Source: Ignavibacteriae bacterium HGW-Ignavibacteriae-4
Lineage (GTDB): Bacteria > Bacteroidota > Ignavibacteria > Kapaibacteriales > UBA2268
Direction: 5' to 3'
Length of the DNA stretch: 48,327 nucleotides
Assembly: GCA_002839765.1 (NCBI GenBank)
Contig: PGYR01000018.1
Coordinates: 1-48,327, forward strand
The number at the start of each line of letters is the position of its first letter. Position 1 is the first letter of the stretch. Below, piece after piece: positions 33,846 to 42,490 of the stretch. The notes under the pieces are model-generated. The model saw nothing but the letters and a program-made list of their open reading frames with translations. It was not told where the DNA came from and ran no database searches. The translations under genes and the position numbers were made by a program.

Positions 33846-36743
33846 TTAGTCAACCAATACTTTCTTAGTTATAACTTGTTTTCCATTGTTTATCTCTAGT
33901 AAATAAACTCCGGTTACTAGATTACTTCTACTAATTGCTACAGTTTTTTGATTGTTGATGTTCGATACTGAAATAACCTTTCTACCTTTTATATCGAACA
34001 AACTTATCTCATTATCCAGAGTTGTACCTTCACCTAATGTAATATTGATGTTATCATTTTCTACAGTTACGCTATATTGGTCTGCTAACTCAGATTCAAC
34101 CGAAGAGACAAATTCAGGATCTATTATACTAATATCATCTATCTGGAATTCAGAAAAACAAGTAGGGAAACCACTTGATACAGTAAATCGACTATTCGGG
34201 TTAACCCTTATAGCAAATTTGAAATTATCTGTGGATGCCACGTATTGATTTATAACTATATAGTGTTGGCTCCAAGTACCCTTTGCATCTTCCTCATCAT
34301 CTAATTTGAAACCCTCTTTCCAGCTGCTGCCCCCATCGGAACTAATATAAATGAGTAAATCAACATCTGCTGATGGATCTAATGATTGTTTAGAGTACCA
34401 AGTCTTGAATTTAAGAACGGGGTATTTATAACCCTCTAATTTATATATAGGTGAGTATCCTTCTAAAGCTGTAAATGGAACACTATTAAAAAATGATTGT
34501 GCATTTACTTTCGCTCCAGTCACTATGGAAATATTATCTGAATCTTCAGAATCTGAAGTCTGACTTACACTAAGACCAATTTGTGAATAGTCAAATACAT
34601 CTGGAGTACCTATTTCAAGTTCAGCTCCTAATGCTGAGCCGACTCTTTTGAATACCCATTCATCACTTAACATATCCTCTTTTTTCAACTCTAAGTATCC
34701 ATATTCATAGATAAATGAACTATTTCCTGTTTTAGTACTTAACTTTTCTAAGACTTTACCTGTACTTACGTTTTTGAGATTAAAATGATATGTTATCAAA
34801 GCATATTCAATTACCTTGTTAAACTCAAATTTGTATCCATTTTTGACTTTTGTTGCTTCACTGAATGGTATTTCAGTTTGAGTTTTAAAATCATCGTAAG
34901 AGTAAACCAGAGAAATTTCTAAACTATCTTTATTGAAGTTAGATTCTGCAAGAATATTACTGCTTATAGAAATGATATTGTTAGTACTGACAAGATCAAC
35001 TTTTTGATCATGTATTAATGCCTTTCTCAACATTAGGTCAAACCCGATATTGTGATTGTCAAATGCAGTAATTATGGCTTTACTATTCGGAGTACCATTA
35101 GTCAAATCTCCATCATCGTCGTCGGCAACTAAAACTTCTATTAGCCATTCGCTAAAACATACGTCGTTTTCTTCATCATCTGGAAGTCCGTAACGAGCGA
35201 AGTGTGCTATATTCCTAACAGTTTCTAAATCTGTAAGCTCACGCAAATCCCACAATGCACCTGATAATATCTGACTATCGTGATGTGACTCACCAATTAT
35301 ATCATCTGGATATTTAAAATTGTTTTTACAATTACGGATTATTTGATTTGGGTCAGCAGTATAAGCTCCATAACCAACTCTTGAGTCATCTACCATTAGT
35401 GCTGCAGTAATATCGGCTATTCCTTCGTTAGCTGCACCATTTACCATACCTTCCTGTTGCCCTAATTCTTGATAAAGTAATTTGTTAATACTATGACCAT
35501 ACTCATGGTAGAGTACAGTTGGTGTTTCAGATAATCTTGCTGATTTATCATTTATATTAACAAAACCAATCACACTTCCACCTGAATAGGCATTAGGTGA
35601 GGTCCCAAATCTCGTCGACTTATCAAAAAGAAGTTCCATCTGAAAATCCATGGCTTTCTTAGTAGTATCGAATGCTTTGTAGTAATCTCTGATTTTATTT
35701 AAGTGATGGACAACCATTCGCTCTCTTATATCACTATTCGAATCATTCCACTCTATTACATTATTCTCACCGGCCTTAATCTCAGTGTTTATTTTACCTT
35801 GTTCGAATACTTGATTTTCAAATTTCGCCCATGGACCTTCGAAGTTGACAACTATCTGTTCGTCAGTATTTAGGTCAAGTTCTAATTTGCCATCTAGTCC
35901 TGTTGTGTATTGCTTTCCTTTTATATTAATTGTTTGGTAATCAGCAGGAACTCTTACCACTGGGCTTAGTGCGCTTTCTTCTTTTATATTAGTAAAAACT
36001 TCCACAGTAGTTTTTAATTCGTGTGTCATTTTCTTACGGAAAAGTGTCTGACCATTAATAGATGAGATATAGACAGCATAGTCTTTGTTATCAACTTTGT
36101 ATTCAGCTCTATATGCAGCTTCTATTCTATAACTACCATTTTCATACATCGGGAAAGCATAAAGTTCTCCAGATTTAGCATTATCCATAATTTGATTATC
36201 TTTGGGGCTCAGCTTAGTTTCCATTTCATATGCTTGGTTAAACCCAACACGAGGAGTCAAATCGACATTATTAGTTTCGTAATATTCTACTCCATAAGAA
36301 AAAACCTGTGCATTTTTATTAACTTTTAGCTCTATACCAGAGAATACAACGGATAGCCCATTTATCTCTTGTTTCAAATGAACGTACCATTTACCCATCA
36401 CATAGTTTGAGTTGTGATATACTACTTGTGATTTATCTACTCCTAGCATTTCTGCATTATCTTCTATGAATTTGAGAGATAGAGCTTCTATATTATCTTC
36501 TGTAACAGTCTCATAACCACTAACGCTGATAGGTTTACCGAAGGCACGGAATGCCTTTTTTGTAGTGCTTTTTCGGAATTCTGTCCAATTATTTGTGTTG
36601 CTTACTCTGTCGACTTCTACAACTGCATTGGTAGTACTTGTATTCAATTCCTCGAGAGAAGTACCACTGCTTTGTTTATCCATCGCATTGGAAAAAGTTA
36701 ACGAAAATAGGATTAGTCCAATAATAAGATATTTGTTTTTCAT
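33846..36743 (-). CDS. Secreted M36 (fungalysin-like) metalloprotease with T9SS sorting domain
   Basis: 965 residues. A signal peptide (MKNKYLIIGLILFSLTFSNA) is followed by an FTP/PepSY-like propeptide (about 50-240; NAEMLGVDKSQVVYH, GLSVVFSGIELKV). The catalytic domain carries H413-EYG-H417 and the third zinc ligand E440 in ANEGIAD, the M36 arrangement. A beta-rich domain with DDISIIDPE (about 730-885) resembles the MAM/jelly-roll modules of Bacteroidota proteases. The last 75 residues form a T9SS type A sorting domain (ISLFDIKGRKVISV, VTGVYLLEINNGKQVITKKVLVD). The enzyme is probably kept inactive by its propeptide until secreted through the outer membrane, where it degrades extracellular protein. 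Confidence 0.9.
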   Translation of the reverse strand: MKNKYLIIGLILFSLTFSNAMDKQSSGTSLEELNTSTTNAVVEVDRVSNTNNWTEFRKSTTKKAFRAFGKPISVSGYETVTEDNIEALSLKFIEDNAEMLGVDKSQVVYHNSNYVMGKWYVHLKQEINGLSVVFSGIELKVNKNAQVFSYGVEYYETNNVDLTPRVGFNQAYEMETKLSPKDNQIMDNAKSGELYAFPMYENGSYRIEAAYRAEYKVDNKDYAVYISSINGQTLFRKKMTHELKTTVEVFTNIKEESALSPVVRVPADYQTINIKGKQYTTGLDGKLELDLNTDEQIVVNFEGPWAKFENQVFEQGKINTEIKAGENNVIEWNDSNSDIRERMVVHHLNKIRDYYKAFDTTKKAMDFQMELLFDKSTRFGTSPNAYSGGSVIGFVNINDKSARLSETPTVLYHEYGHSINKLLYQELGQQEGMVNGAANEGIADITAALMVDDSRVGYGAYTADPNQIIRNCKNNFKYPDDIIGESHHDSQILSGALWDLRELTDLETVRNIAHFARYGLPDDEENDVCFSEWLIEVLVADDDDGDLTNGTPNSKAIITAFDNHNIGFDLMLRKALIHDQKVDLVSTNNIISISSNILAESNFNKDSLEISLVYSYDDFKTQTEIPFSEATKVKNGYKFEFNKVIEYALITYHFNLKNVSTGKVLEKLSTKTGNSSFIYEYGYLELKKEDMLSDEWVFKRVGSALGAELEIGTPDVFDYSQIGLSVSQTSDSEDSDNISIVTGAKVNAQSFFNSVPFTALEGYSPIYKLEGYKYPVLKFKTWYSKQSLDPSADVDLLIYISSDGGSSWKEGFKLDDEEDAKGTWSQHYIVINQYVASTDNFKFAIRVNPNSRFTVSSGFPTCFSEFQIDDISIIDPEFVSSVESELADQYSVTVENDNINITLGEGTTLDNEISLFDIKGRKVISVSNINNQKTVAISRSNLVTGVYLLEINNGKQVITKKVLVD

Positions 36744-36921
36744 AGATAGTTCCTCTTGGAAATGAAAATGAGTATTCCGACAATATACGAAATGAATGAT
36801 TTATTTTCCCTATAAACAAGTTAATGGTCTGTTAAGTTACACTTAGAGGTAAGTTTTTTTAATACTACTATATAAATATAAACAAAACTGTCCACGAATT
36901 ACCTAATATCTACAACTCTGA

Positions 36922-36952
36922 TAATTCCCCTCTAGACAGGACGGGGTGGTTA
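36922..36952. repeat. Interspersed double-hairpin repeat, shortened copy
   Basis: It reads TAATTCCCCTCTAGACAGG then ACGGGGTGGT. This is the reverse orientation of the 16195-16277 unit with the inner CTGCTTCGCAG palindrome and its flank mostly deleted. Confidence 0.6.
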
Positions 36953-37084
36953 ATTATTGCTACTAATATTGAACCGTAATACTTCCTCTCTTGGACTCTT
37001 CTAACGCCTGCGGCGTTATCAGAGTGACGTGGTTTACAAGAAGTTATGGGGTATGAAACGAATATACTACGTCTCTACATAGTA

Positions 37085-37117
37085 TAAAAAAAGCTCTACC
37101 GGATTAGAGTAGAGCTT
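37085..37117 (-). terminator. Rho-independent terminator after tRNA-Pro
   Basis: On the minus strand a perfect 9-bp stem AAGCTCTAC / GTAGAGCTT is followed by an uninterrupted T-run (complement of the A-run at 37086-37092). It begins 11 bp beyond the tRNA 3' end. Confidence 0.88.
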
Positions 37118-37127
37118 CTTTCGTTCG

Positions 37128-37202
37128 TCGGGGTGGCAGGATTTGAACCTGCGGCCCCTTGGTCCCAAACCAAGTGCGCTAACCGGACTGCGCCACACCC
37201 CG
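37128..37202 (-). tRNA. tRNA-Pro (anticodon TGG)
   Basis: A 75-nt cloverleaf on the minus strand. The acceptor arms are CGGGGTG and CACCCCG with discriminator A. The anticodon stem is CTTGG / CCAAG with the loop TTTGGGA, giving anticodon TGG. The T-arm is GCAGGTTCAAATCCTGC. CCA is not encoded. A strong terminator follows. Confidence 0.96.
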
Positions 37203-37341
37203 AACGGGTAATTATATTTTCATCTTTTGTAAAAAAGATAGGCACAAAATTGATAATTCTTTGACTAATTACCAAATTTATTTTTAATACAACTGCATTT
37301 ATTTTAATTTGAGATTGATATAAGCATAATTCTGTAATACT

Positions 37342-38013
37342 ATGAAACTAACAAAGAACGAAGAAGACTACTTAAAAGCACTATTCAACTTGACTATAGA
37401 ACGTGATGGTGACAAGGCAGGTACTAACCAATTAGCAGAGCATCTGGGGTTCTCACCTGCTTCTGTGAATGGTATGCTCAAGAAGTTAAAAGCAAAGGGG
37501 CTAGTCTCTTATAAAAAGTATGGTAAACTTGAGCTAACAGAAGATGGTAATACTATTGCTTTGCAACTCATTCGTAAGCATAGACTTTGGGAAACTTTCC
37601 TATATAAATGCATGAATTTCGGTTGGGATGAAGTCCACTACGTTGCAGAACAGCTAGAACACATAGAATCTGACAAATTAATTGCGGAATTAGATAGGTT
37701 TTTGGGTTTCCCAAGTACTGACCCACATGGTGCTATTATTCCTAACAAAGAGGGGGAATACACCGATAAGCCCAAGCAAACACTTAACGAAATGGAAGCA
37801 GATTCGATTTGTAGGATTGTTGCAGTCAAAGATAGCTCTGTAGAATTTCTCAAATATGTAACGAAAATCGGTTTAGAACTAAGCAGTAAGATCAAAGTAA
37901 TCGAAAAACGCGAATTTGATGAATCTTCACTTATCGAGTTCAATGATAGACAGTTGTCGGTTTCTAAGAAATTTTGTGAGAATATATTCGTAGAGCAATT
38001 AGGAAAGAAATAG
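37342..38013 (+). CDS. DtxR/MntR-family metal-dependent regulator
   Basis: 223 residues. The N-terminal winged helix (LTKNEEDYLKALF, NQLAEHLGFSPASVNGMLKKLKAKGLVSYKKYGKLELTEDG) is the standard DtxR DNA-binding domain. The dimerisation and metal-binding domain follows (ALQLIRKHRLWETFLYKCMNFGWDEVHYVAEQLEHIES...LDRFLGFPSTDPHG), with the H-R-L-W-E, E-V-H, E-x-x-E-H and D-P-H-G ligand positions conserved. A C-terminal SH3-like FeoA domain follows (about 150-223). Such regulators repress Mn or Fe uptake, or control metal efflux, when loaded with Mn(II)/Fe(II). No transporter is adjacent; the Nramp relative lies 30 kb away. Regulon unknown. Confidence 0.93.
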   Translation: MKLTKNEEDYLKALFNLTIERDGDKAGTNQLAEHLGFSPASVNGMLKKLKAKGLVSYKKYGKLELTEDGNTIALQLIRKHRLWETFLYKCMNFGWDEVHYVAEQLEHIESDKLIAELDRFLGFPSTDPHGAIIPNKEGEYTDKPKQTLNEMEADSICRIVAVKDSSVEFLKYVTKIGLELSSKIKVIEKREFDESSLIEFNDRQLSVSKKFCENIFVEQLGKK

Positions 38014-38115
38014 TGACAATTTCTGCTAACCTATACCCAATTAATTGCTTTACTTGTTTGAAGATTTACTCATAGATGTTTAACTTACCTATAATAATAA
38101 CTACCCAGATAGAAA

Positions 38116-39306
38116 ATGATAAAAAAATCTCTCATAGACTTACTTTTCAAAGGCTTTTCCATAGTAAGATGGAACGACAAACTAAGACCAATAGACTTAA
38201 TCCAAATTGATAAGCATTCGCACAAGATGATGATTGCCTATTGCTTTGCCAAATACGAGGAAGAAGCTGGCAAAGAGTTCGTTTGGAATGATATTATCAA
38301 AGGCGGTATATACGAGCTAATTAGACGAAATGTAATTAGCGATATACAATCACCGGTCTTCAAAGAGATTAGTAAAAATAAAGCATTAGTGAAAAAGCTC
38401 AACTTCATGATTTACAAAGAAGTTGAGGGCAAATTCAGCAATGATGAGATAAAAGAAGAGTTCTACCGCTATATGACCGAAGATGATTATATACATCCTT
38501 ATAGTCAGCGAATATTAGATGCTGCACATATCTACTCTACTTACTATGAGTTCCTAATAGTTCGCCATGCGAATCCTGAGGGATACAAAATAGACCATAT
38601 TCACAAAGAATTAGTCAATGAAGTAGAGAAATATAGCGATTTGGTCGGTATACAGAACATTTTAAATAAACAGAAAATAAAGAATTTCGTTGAGCTAACT
38701 GGTGAACTCCGCTACCAAGTACGTTGGGGACATCTGCCGCGCATACCCAATACCTCTGTTTTGGGGCATACTATGCTCGTGGCTTGTCTTTCGTACTTCT
38801 TGACGAAGGCTATACCGAATGTTGCAGACAAACGCATATACAACAATTTCTGGGGTGGAATATTCCACGATTTGCCAGAAGTGGTAACTAGAGACATAAT
38901 AAAACCAGTGAAACGCTCCGTACCGGGTATGCAAGAAGAGATAAAGCGTATAGAAGAAATGCTCGCTGACCAAGAGATATTCCCACAAATAGAAGCTCAA
39001 TGGATAGACGAGATGAAGTTTTTCACTCGCGATGAGTTTGCGGCTAAGATCCACAATGGTGAGATAGTAGAGCAAGACGAGATTAACCAAAAGTACAACA
39101 GCAATGAGTTCAATCCTTACGATGGTACTTTGCTGAAAGTGGCCGACGATTTCGCGGCATTTTTAGAGGCTCGTAATTCAATAGATTACGGTATTCGCTC
39201 TAAAGAACTAGAAGAAGCAGCAAGCGGAATCACCCGTAAGTACGCTAACAAAATAATAGCAGGCGTACCAGTCTATAAATTATTCGATGAATACAACGAG
39301 AAATAA
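38116..39306 (+). CDS. HD-domain phosphohydrolase-like protein
   Basis: 396 residues. An N-terminal helical half (about 1-200: DKHSHKMMIAYCFAKYEEEAG...) is followed by an HD domain with the metal-binding pattern H (LGHTMLVACL, about 217), H-D (GGIFHDLPEVVTRDIIKPVK, about 251-252) and a distal D (LLKVADDFAAFLEARNSIDYG, about 343-344). The FHDLPE-TRDI-PVK pattern recalls YfbR-type 5'-nucleotidases, which are much smaller (about 200 residues), so this is a larger relative with duplicated HD-like architecture. The substrate is unknown, perhaps a nucleotide. The stop is immediately followed by the ATG of a small membrane protein gene. Confidence 0.78.
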   Translation: MIKKSLIDLLFKGFSIVRWNDKLRPIDLIQIDKHSHKMMIAYCFAKYEEEAGKEFVWNDIIKGGIYELIRRNVISDIQSPVFKEISKNKALVKKLNFMIYKEVEGKFSNDEIKEEFYRYMTEDDYIHPYSQRILDAAHIYSTYYEFLIVRHANPEGYKIDHIHKELVNEVEKYSDLVGIQNILNKQKIKNFVELTGELRYQVRWGHLPRIPNTSVLGHTMLVACLSYFLTKAIPNVADKRIYNNFWGGIFHDLPEVVTRDIIKPVKRSVPGMQEEIKRIEEMLADQEIFPQIEAQWIDEMKFFTRDEFAAKIHNGEIVEQDEINQKYNSNEFNPYDGTLLKVADDFAAFLEARNSIDYGIRSKELEEAASGITRKYANKIIAGVPVYKLFDEYNEK

Positions 39307-39498
39307 ATGGATCCGAAAATAAAGAATATTGGAATGTTCGTACTACTAGCTATTGGTAGCTTTTTCTTTTTTTTCTATTTAGTGGATCTGGGATTGTATA
39401 TGTCTTTGGGAATCACTATACTATATATGTACCTGTTGTATAGGTCGTACAAACGTAAAGAGCAGATATTAGCAGAGCCTGATGATGAGGTTTATTGA
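39307..39498 (+). CDS. Small two-helix membrane protein
   Basis: 63 residues, starting on the base after the HD gene's stop, so surely co-translated. Two hydrophobic helices (about 8-27 and 31-46) are followed by YRSYKRKEQILAEPDDEVY. The first dozen residues, MDPKIKNIGMFV, match the start of the protein at 33631 in most positions. Function unknown. Confidence 0.65.
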   Translation: MDPKIKNIGMFVLLAIGSFFFFFYLVDLGLYMSLGITILYMYLLYRSYKRKEQILAEPDDEVY

Positions 39499-39539
39499 AA
39501 ATATATATAATTATATTGGAATAGAGAACGGTCCCGAAA

Positions 39540-40394
39540 ATGAAAAAAGTAATATTAATCTATTTATTTTTTATAATGCTCATATTTAGCATTTCTAAAT
39601 CTGAATCAAATAATAGTGATGAACTTAATCTATTTATTGTTAATTACGTTTTAATAGCAAATCATATTAAATCTGGGTCTTTCTATTTTGAGCCTAATTT
39701 TATAAAGAGTATTTGTGAAAAAAATATTGAATCTGTAATAATTAAACATGGTGATTGGAAAGAATACGAATTCAGTTTTGAAAAAGATGGAAAGATAAAA
39801 TCTATTTTTGATTATGTAAACATTTTGGAAGGATTCAAATATTCGAAAGTTAATGATACTCTCTTAATTAATGATTCTCTTAACCATCGGAATTATAAAT
39901 TTTACTTTGTGAATAATAGAATAAAATCATTCGAATACAAAAGATTGAATTCAAATGGCAAAGAATTTGAATCATTTAATGAAATTGAATTTGATGTTGA
40001 GAACTTTTCTATTGAAATATTTAACTATAAATACTATTTTGATTATAAAAAAAATTTCCTAGCCAATGGAAGAACAAGTAAAAATTTATTTACTACTTTA
40101 TTTTGTGGGTCTGGAGTTGACATATTTAGGAAGCTAAACTATAATCAAGATACAATAATAAATACAATAAATAAGTCAAATTTGGACAACTATTTTGAAG
40201 GTGTGTTTCCTCCACCTTTTGAATTCAACTACAAAGGTATTAAAAACTCTATTGAAAATAGTTTCGATGTGTTTCGTGAGGACAAACTAAGGTATAAATT
40301 CAAATTAAATGATAAAGGCTTGGTTTCAAATGTTTTTCATTACTTTGATGACGGGAATGTAGAAGAATATAACTTCTTATATACTTATTACTAA
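39540..40394 (+). CDS. Exported protein of unknown function, AT-rich
   Basis: 284 residues with a signal peptide (MKKVILIYLFFIMLIFSIS). The mature part is rich in Asn, Phe, Tyr and Lys with repeated strand-like pieces such as YEFSFEKDGKIKSIFDY, KFYFVNNRIKSFEYKR and YKFKLNDKGLVSNVFHYFDDGN. These look like short antiparallel beta repeats (x-F-x-F-x-x-D/N-G-K/R-I-x-S-x-x-Y), as in MORN- or YD-like scaffolds, but I cannot assign a family. Base composition is strikingly AT-rich compared with the HD gene upstream. A repeat element and then a thioredoxin-domain gene follow. Confidence 0.65.
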   Translation: MKKVILIYLFFIMLIFSISKSESNNSDELNLFIVNYVLIANHIKSGSFYFEPNFIKSICEKNIESVIIKHGDWKEYEFSFEKDGKIKSIFDYVNILEGFKYSKVNDTLLINDSLNHRNYKFYFVNNRIKSFEYKRLNSNGKEFESFNEIEFDVENFSIEIFNYKYYFDYKKNFLANGRTSKNLFTTLFCGSGVDIFRKLNYNQDTIINTINKSNLDNYFEGVFPPPFEFNYKGIKNSIENSFDVFREDKLRYKFKLNDKGLVSNVFHYFDDGNVEEYNFLYTYY

Positions 40395-40460
40395 TTATTT
40401 TTTCTAAAATTGAACTGAAATTACATTAAAGAGTTTAGTTGCAATTTTGTATTATAGAAA

Positions 40461-40517
40461 ATACCCCGTCCACGCCGTAGGCGTGGCCACCCCTTTTTTA
40501 AAAAAGGGGAATTAAAA
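40461..40517. repeat. Interspersed double-hairpin repeat, copy 2
   Basis: It holds CCCCGTC, the palindrome CACGCC-GTA-GGCGTG, GCCACCCC and then a second hairpin, CCCC-TTTTTT-AAAAAA-GGGG, ending AATTAAAA. The layout equals 16195-16277, but both palindromes have different sequences, so the structure is kept and the bases are not. It ends about 10 bases before the next gene. Confidence 0.75.
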
Positions 40518-40527
40518 ATAAAACTAT

Positions 40528-41688
40528 TTGAGAAAAATGATGACGGGAATATTTAGGTTAATAATACTGGTTCTAATAACTGTTTCAGTTGTAAATGCAA
40601 CGGTTATTGAAGTGCGTTTTAAAACTGATTATAATGACCGACTGATTGTTTTGAAAGATAATCCACCGAGTATTTATAAGAATTATGGTGATACTATATT
40701 CAATGAGTTTACTGACAAAGATATCATACTTGAATTTGATATAGATGAGCCACAAATTCTGACACTTTACTTCCCATCTACTAATATGACTGAGGAAATA
40801 TTAGTCATTCCTAAAGATAAATTAAAGATTGAGATACAAGAGATTAATCACCAATTTAGAGCTATTGAATTATCCAGAAAAATTGATGTTTCTACTATCG
40901 AAAGCATAAAAAAAAGGAATAAGTTTAGTTCACTCTACAAAAGTAATCTAGCTCGGATGACAAAGGATTACAATGATATTATTTTGAATAAAATTTCAGA
41001 ATATTATGACAAGACTGCAAATATTCAAGATGCTCGATTTTTTATGGAAGTGGAACGTGATGATAAGAATAGACCCTATAAAGAGTTTATTGAATTTATA
41101 AAAAATGAATTCAAAAATGAGTATTTCAAGGAACAGATACTACTTTTTATACTTGAGGATATAAACCATAAATCAGAAAAATATGAAGTTCTAAAAGGTT
41201 ATTATGATCAGATACTACCTGCTATATTGACTAAGAATGGCAAAAAGATGTACAACGATAATCTTAAAAATATTGAAGTTCTAACTGGGGAAAGTGATAT
41301 AGATATAGATTTGCTTGATAGCACAATGTCAAATACAGATTATAAGTTATTGTACGTAACAGCAAGTTGGTGTGGCCCATGTATAGAGTATAAAGACTCT
41401 GTTATAAAAGCTCTTGAGTTAAGCCAAAGTATCGATAATTTTGAGATGCAGCTATTCGCAGTAGAGAATCATATTACTGATATGAAGAAAACTTATGATC
41501 AATATAATACCGAAGTCATTGTATATCTGAAAGGCATTAACACTAATCCTTTGGGGGCAAGATTAAATATAAATAGTGTACCATCTTTATACTTTATAAA
41601 AGACAATAGAATAATAAAATGGAATTGGATTTCACCTTTCGAATTACCAGCCTTTATTCGCGAGAATTTTGAGATAAGGGAGCGATGA
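40528..41688 (+). CDS. Exported protein with C-terminal thioredoxin-like domain (TlpA/ResA type)
   Basis: 386 residues. A signal peptide (about 1-24) is followed by a beta-rich N-terminal domain (about 25-110) similar in layout to the DUF4369-type domains of Bacteroidota TlpA proteins, a helical linker, and a thioredoxin-fold domain from about 270 with the active site W281-C-G-P-C285 and the cis-proline V351-P352. It probably reduces or isomerises periplasmic disulfides. The TTG at 40528 gives MRKMMTGIF..., with the positive charges a signal peptide needs; the ATG at 40537 would give MMTGIF... and is an alternative. A 1-bp gap separates it from the small membrane protein gene that follows. 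Confidence 0.85.
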   Translation: MRKMMTGIFRLIILVLITVSVVNATVIEVRFKTDYNDRLIVLKDNPPSIYKNYGDTIFNEFTDKDIILEFDIDEPQILTLYFPSTNMTEEILVIPKDKLKIEIQEINHQFRAIELSRKIDVSTIESIKKRNKFSSLYKSNLARMTKDYNDIILNKISEYYDKTANIQDARFFMEVERDDKNRPYKEFIEFIKNEFKNEYFKEQILLFILEDINHKSEKYEVLKGYYDQILPAILTKNGKKMYNDNLKNIEVLTGESDIDIDLLDSTMSNTDYKLLYVTASWCGPCIEYKDSVIKALELSQSIDNFEMQLFAVENHITDMKKTYDQYNTEVIVYLKGINTNPLGARLNINSVPSLYFIKDNRIIKWNWISPFELPAFIRENFEIRER

Positions 41689-41689
41689 T

Positions 41690-41893
41690 TTGAAACCAAG
41701 AAAGAAATCATTATTATTCATGACACTTGTATCTATTCCGGCAATACTATTGTTGTACTTCGTTGCGGAGTGGACTATCTGGCAAATTGCAATTATATTT
41801 GCACTTCAAACTGTTTATTATTTCTATATATTCAGAAAGCAAGATGAAAAAGAGAAAAAAGAATGGGATGAGAAGTGGGAAAAGGGGGCGTAG
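41690..41893 (+). CDS. Small two-helix membrane protein
   Basis: 67 residues, starting with TTG 1 bp after the thioredoxin gene. MKPRKKSLLF leads into two helices (about 9-24 and 30-48) and a strongly charged tail (RKQDEKEKKEWDEKWEKGA). The in-frame TTG is the only plausible start: the nearby ATG at 41685 stops at once. Size, MKP start and tail resemble the small proteins at 33631 and 39307. Function unknown. Confidence 0.55.
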   Translation: MKPRKKSLLFMTLVSIPAILLLYFVAEWTIWQIAIIFALQTVYYFYIFRKQDEKEKKEWDEKWEKGA

Positions 41894-41982
41894 TCTTGTA
41901 GTCCCGAACTCTTTACTTTTGCTTAGCACAGGCTTACGCTTCGTTTCTCTGGAAATATATTGTCAACGGCATAGGCAGTTTT

Positions 41983-42003
41983 GAGACGTATGCAATCCGT
42001 CTC
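41983..42003. repeat. Small inverted repeat GAGACG...CGTCTC
   Basis: GAGACG, 9 bases, CGTCTC, followed by TAC. A related half (ACTACGTCTCTAC) lies at about 37066-37078. I recall that palindromes with GTCTCTAC ends are a frequent intergenic filler in this group. It sits in the 186-bp gap between convergent genes. Confidence 0.5.
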
Positions 42004-42079
42004 TACAATCTCTGATTCTGACAAATGAGACAGTTAAACTTTTTCAGTCCTTACTGTGACATTCTAAGAATTCTACAAA

Positions 42080-42490
42080 CTAATCTATATCTACCTTGAT
42101 TGTAGTATCAGATTGTAAATAGAATTTGCATTCATCGTACGAAGGCTCAGCCATGAATATTCGGGGGTTATTTGAGAAACCAAAGTTTTCTTTTGGTGCA
42201 CCAAAGAAATTATAGTCCATTTTCTTATTTCCATTCTCGTCTTGCAGTACTGCCATAGCCCACCAACCTTTTTTGACATTAGGTATAGTGACTTTCAATA
42301 CTTTAGAATCTGCTTTTACTGCCTTAAAGAAAGTAGTATTATCATGATCAAGAAAGTCATCTTTATTATCATAAAATGCTAAATAAACGGTACCTTTACC
42401 TGGATCTACATTTTCAACTTCTACAGTTAGGGTATGTTTGCTACTAGCCGTAGTAAGAAGTAGCATTGTCATTACTATTATCTTTATCAT
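42080..42490 (-). CDS. DUF2141 family exported protein
   Basis: 136 residues with a short signal peptide (MIKIIVMTMLLLTTASS). The mature part follows the DUF2141 pattern: strand LTVEVENV, GKGTVYLAFYDNKDDFLD, a VTIPNVKKGWWAMAVLQDENGNKKMDYN segment, and the hallmark FFGAPKENFGFSNNPR. Family members are small secreted Ig/transthyretin-like domains of unknown role. The ATG overlaps the upstream RlpA-like stop by 4 bp, so the two are coupled; both concern the periplasm. Confidence 0.88.
   Translation of the reverse strand: MIKIIVMTMLLLTTASSKHTLTVEVENVDPGKGTVYLAFYDNKDDFLDHDNTTFFKAVKADSKVLKVTIPNVKKGWWAMAVLQDENGNKKMDYNFFGAPKENFGFSNNPRIFMAEPSYDECKFYLQSDTTIKVDID

Larger units (their letters stand above)
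36744..37127. other. 384-bp non-coding region upstream of the M36 protease, up to tRNA-Pro
   Basis: No gene seen. It holds the protease leader, a shortened interspersed repeat (36922-36952), a small palindrome AACGCC-TGC-GGCGTT near 37010 next to CAGAGTGACGTGG (a phrase found in palindromic fillers), the half-repeat ACTACGTCTCTAC (about 37066-37078) related to 41983-42006, and the tRNA terminator at 37085-37117. Confidence 0.6.

Noticed and set aside
37130-37202. A genomic island attached to tRNA-Pro
   Set aside because: I see no duplicated tRNA 3' end nearby and no integrase gene. The flanking genes look like ordinary chromosome.
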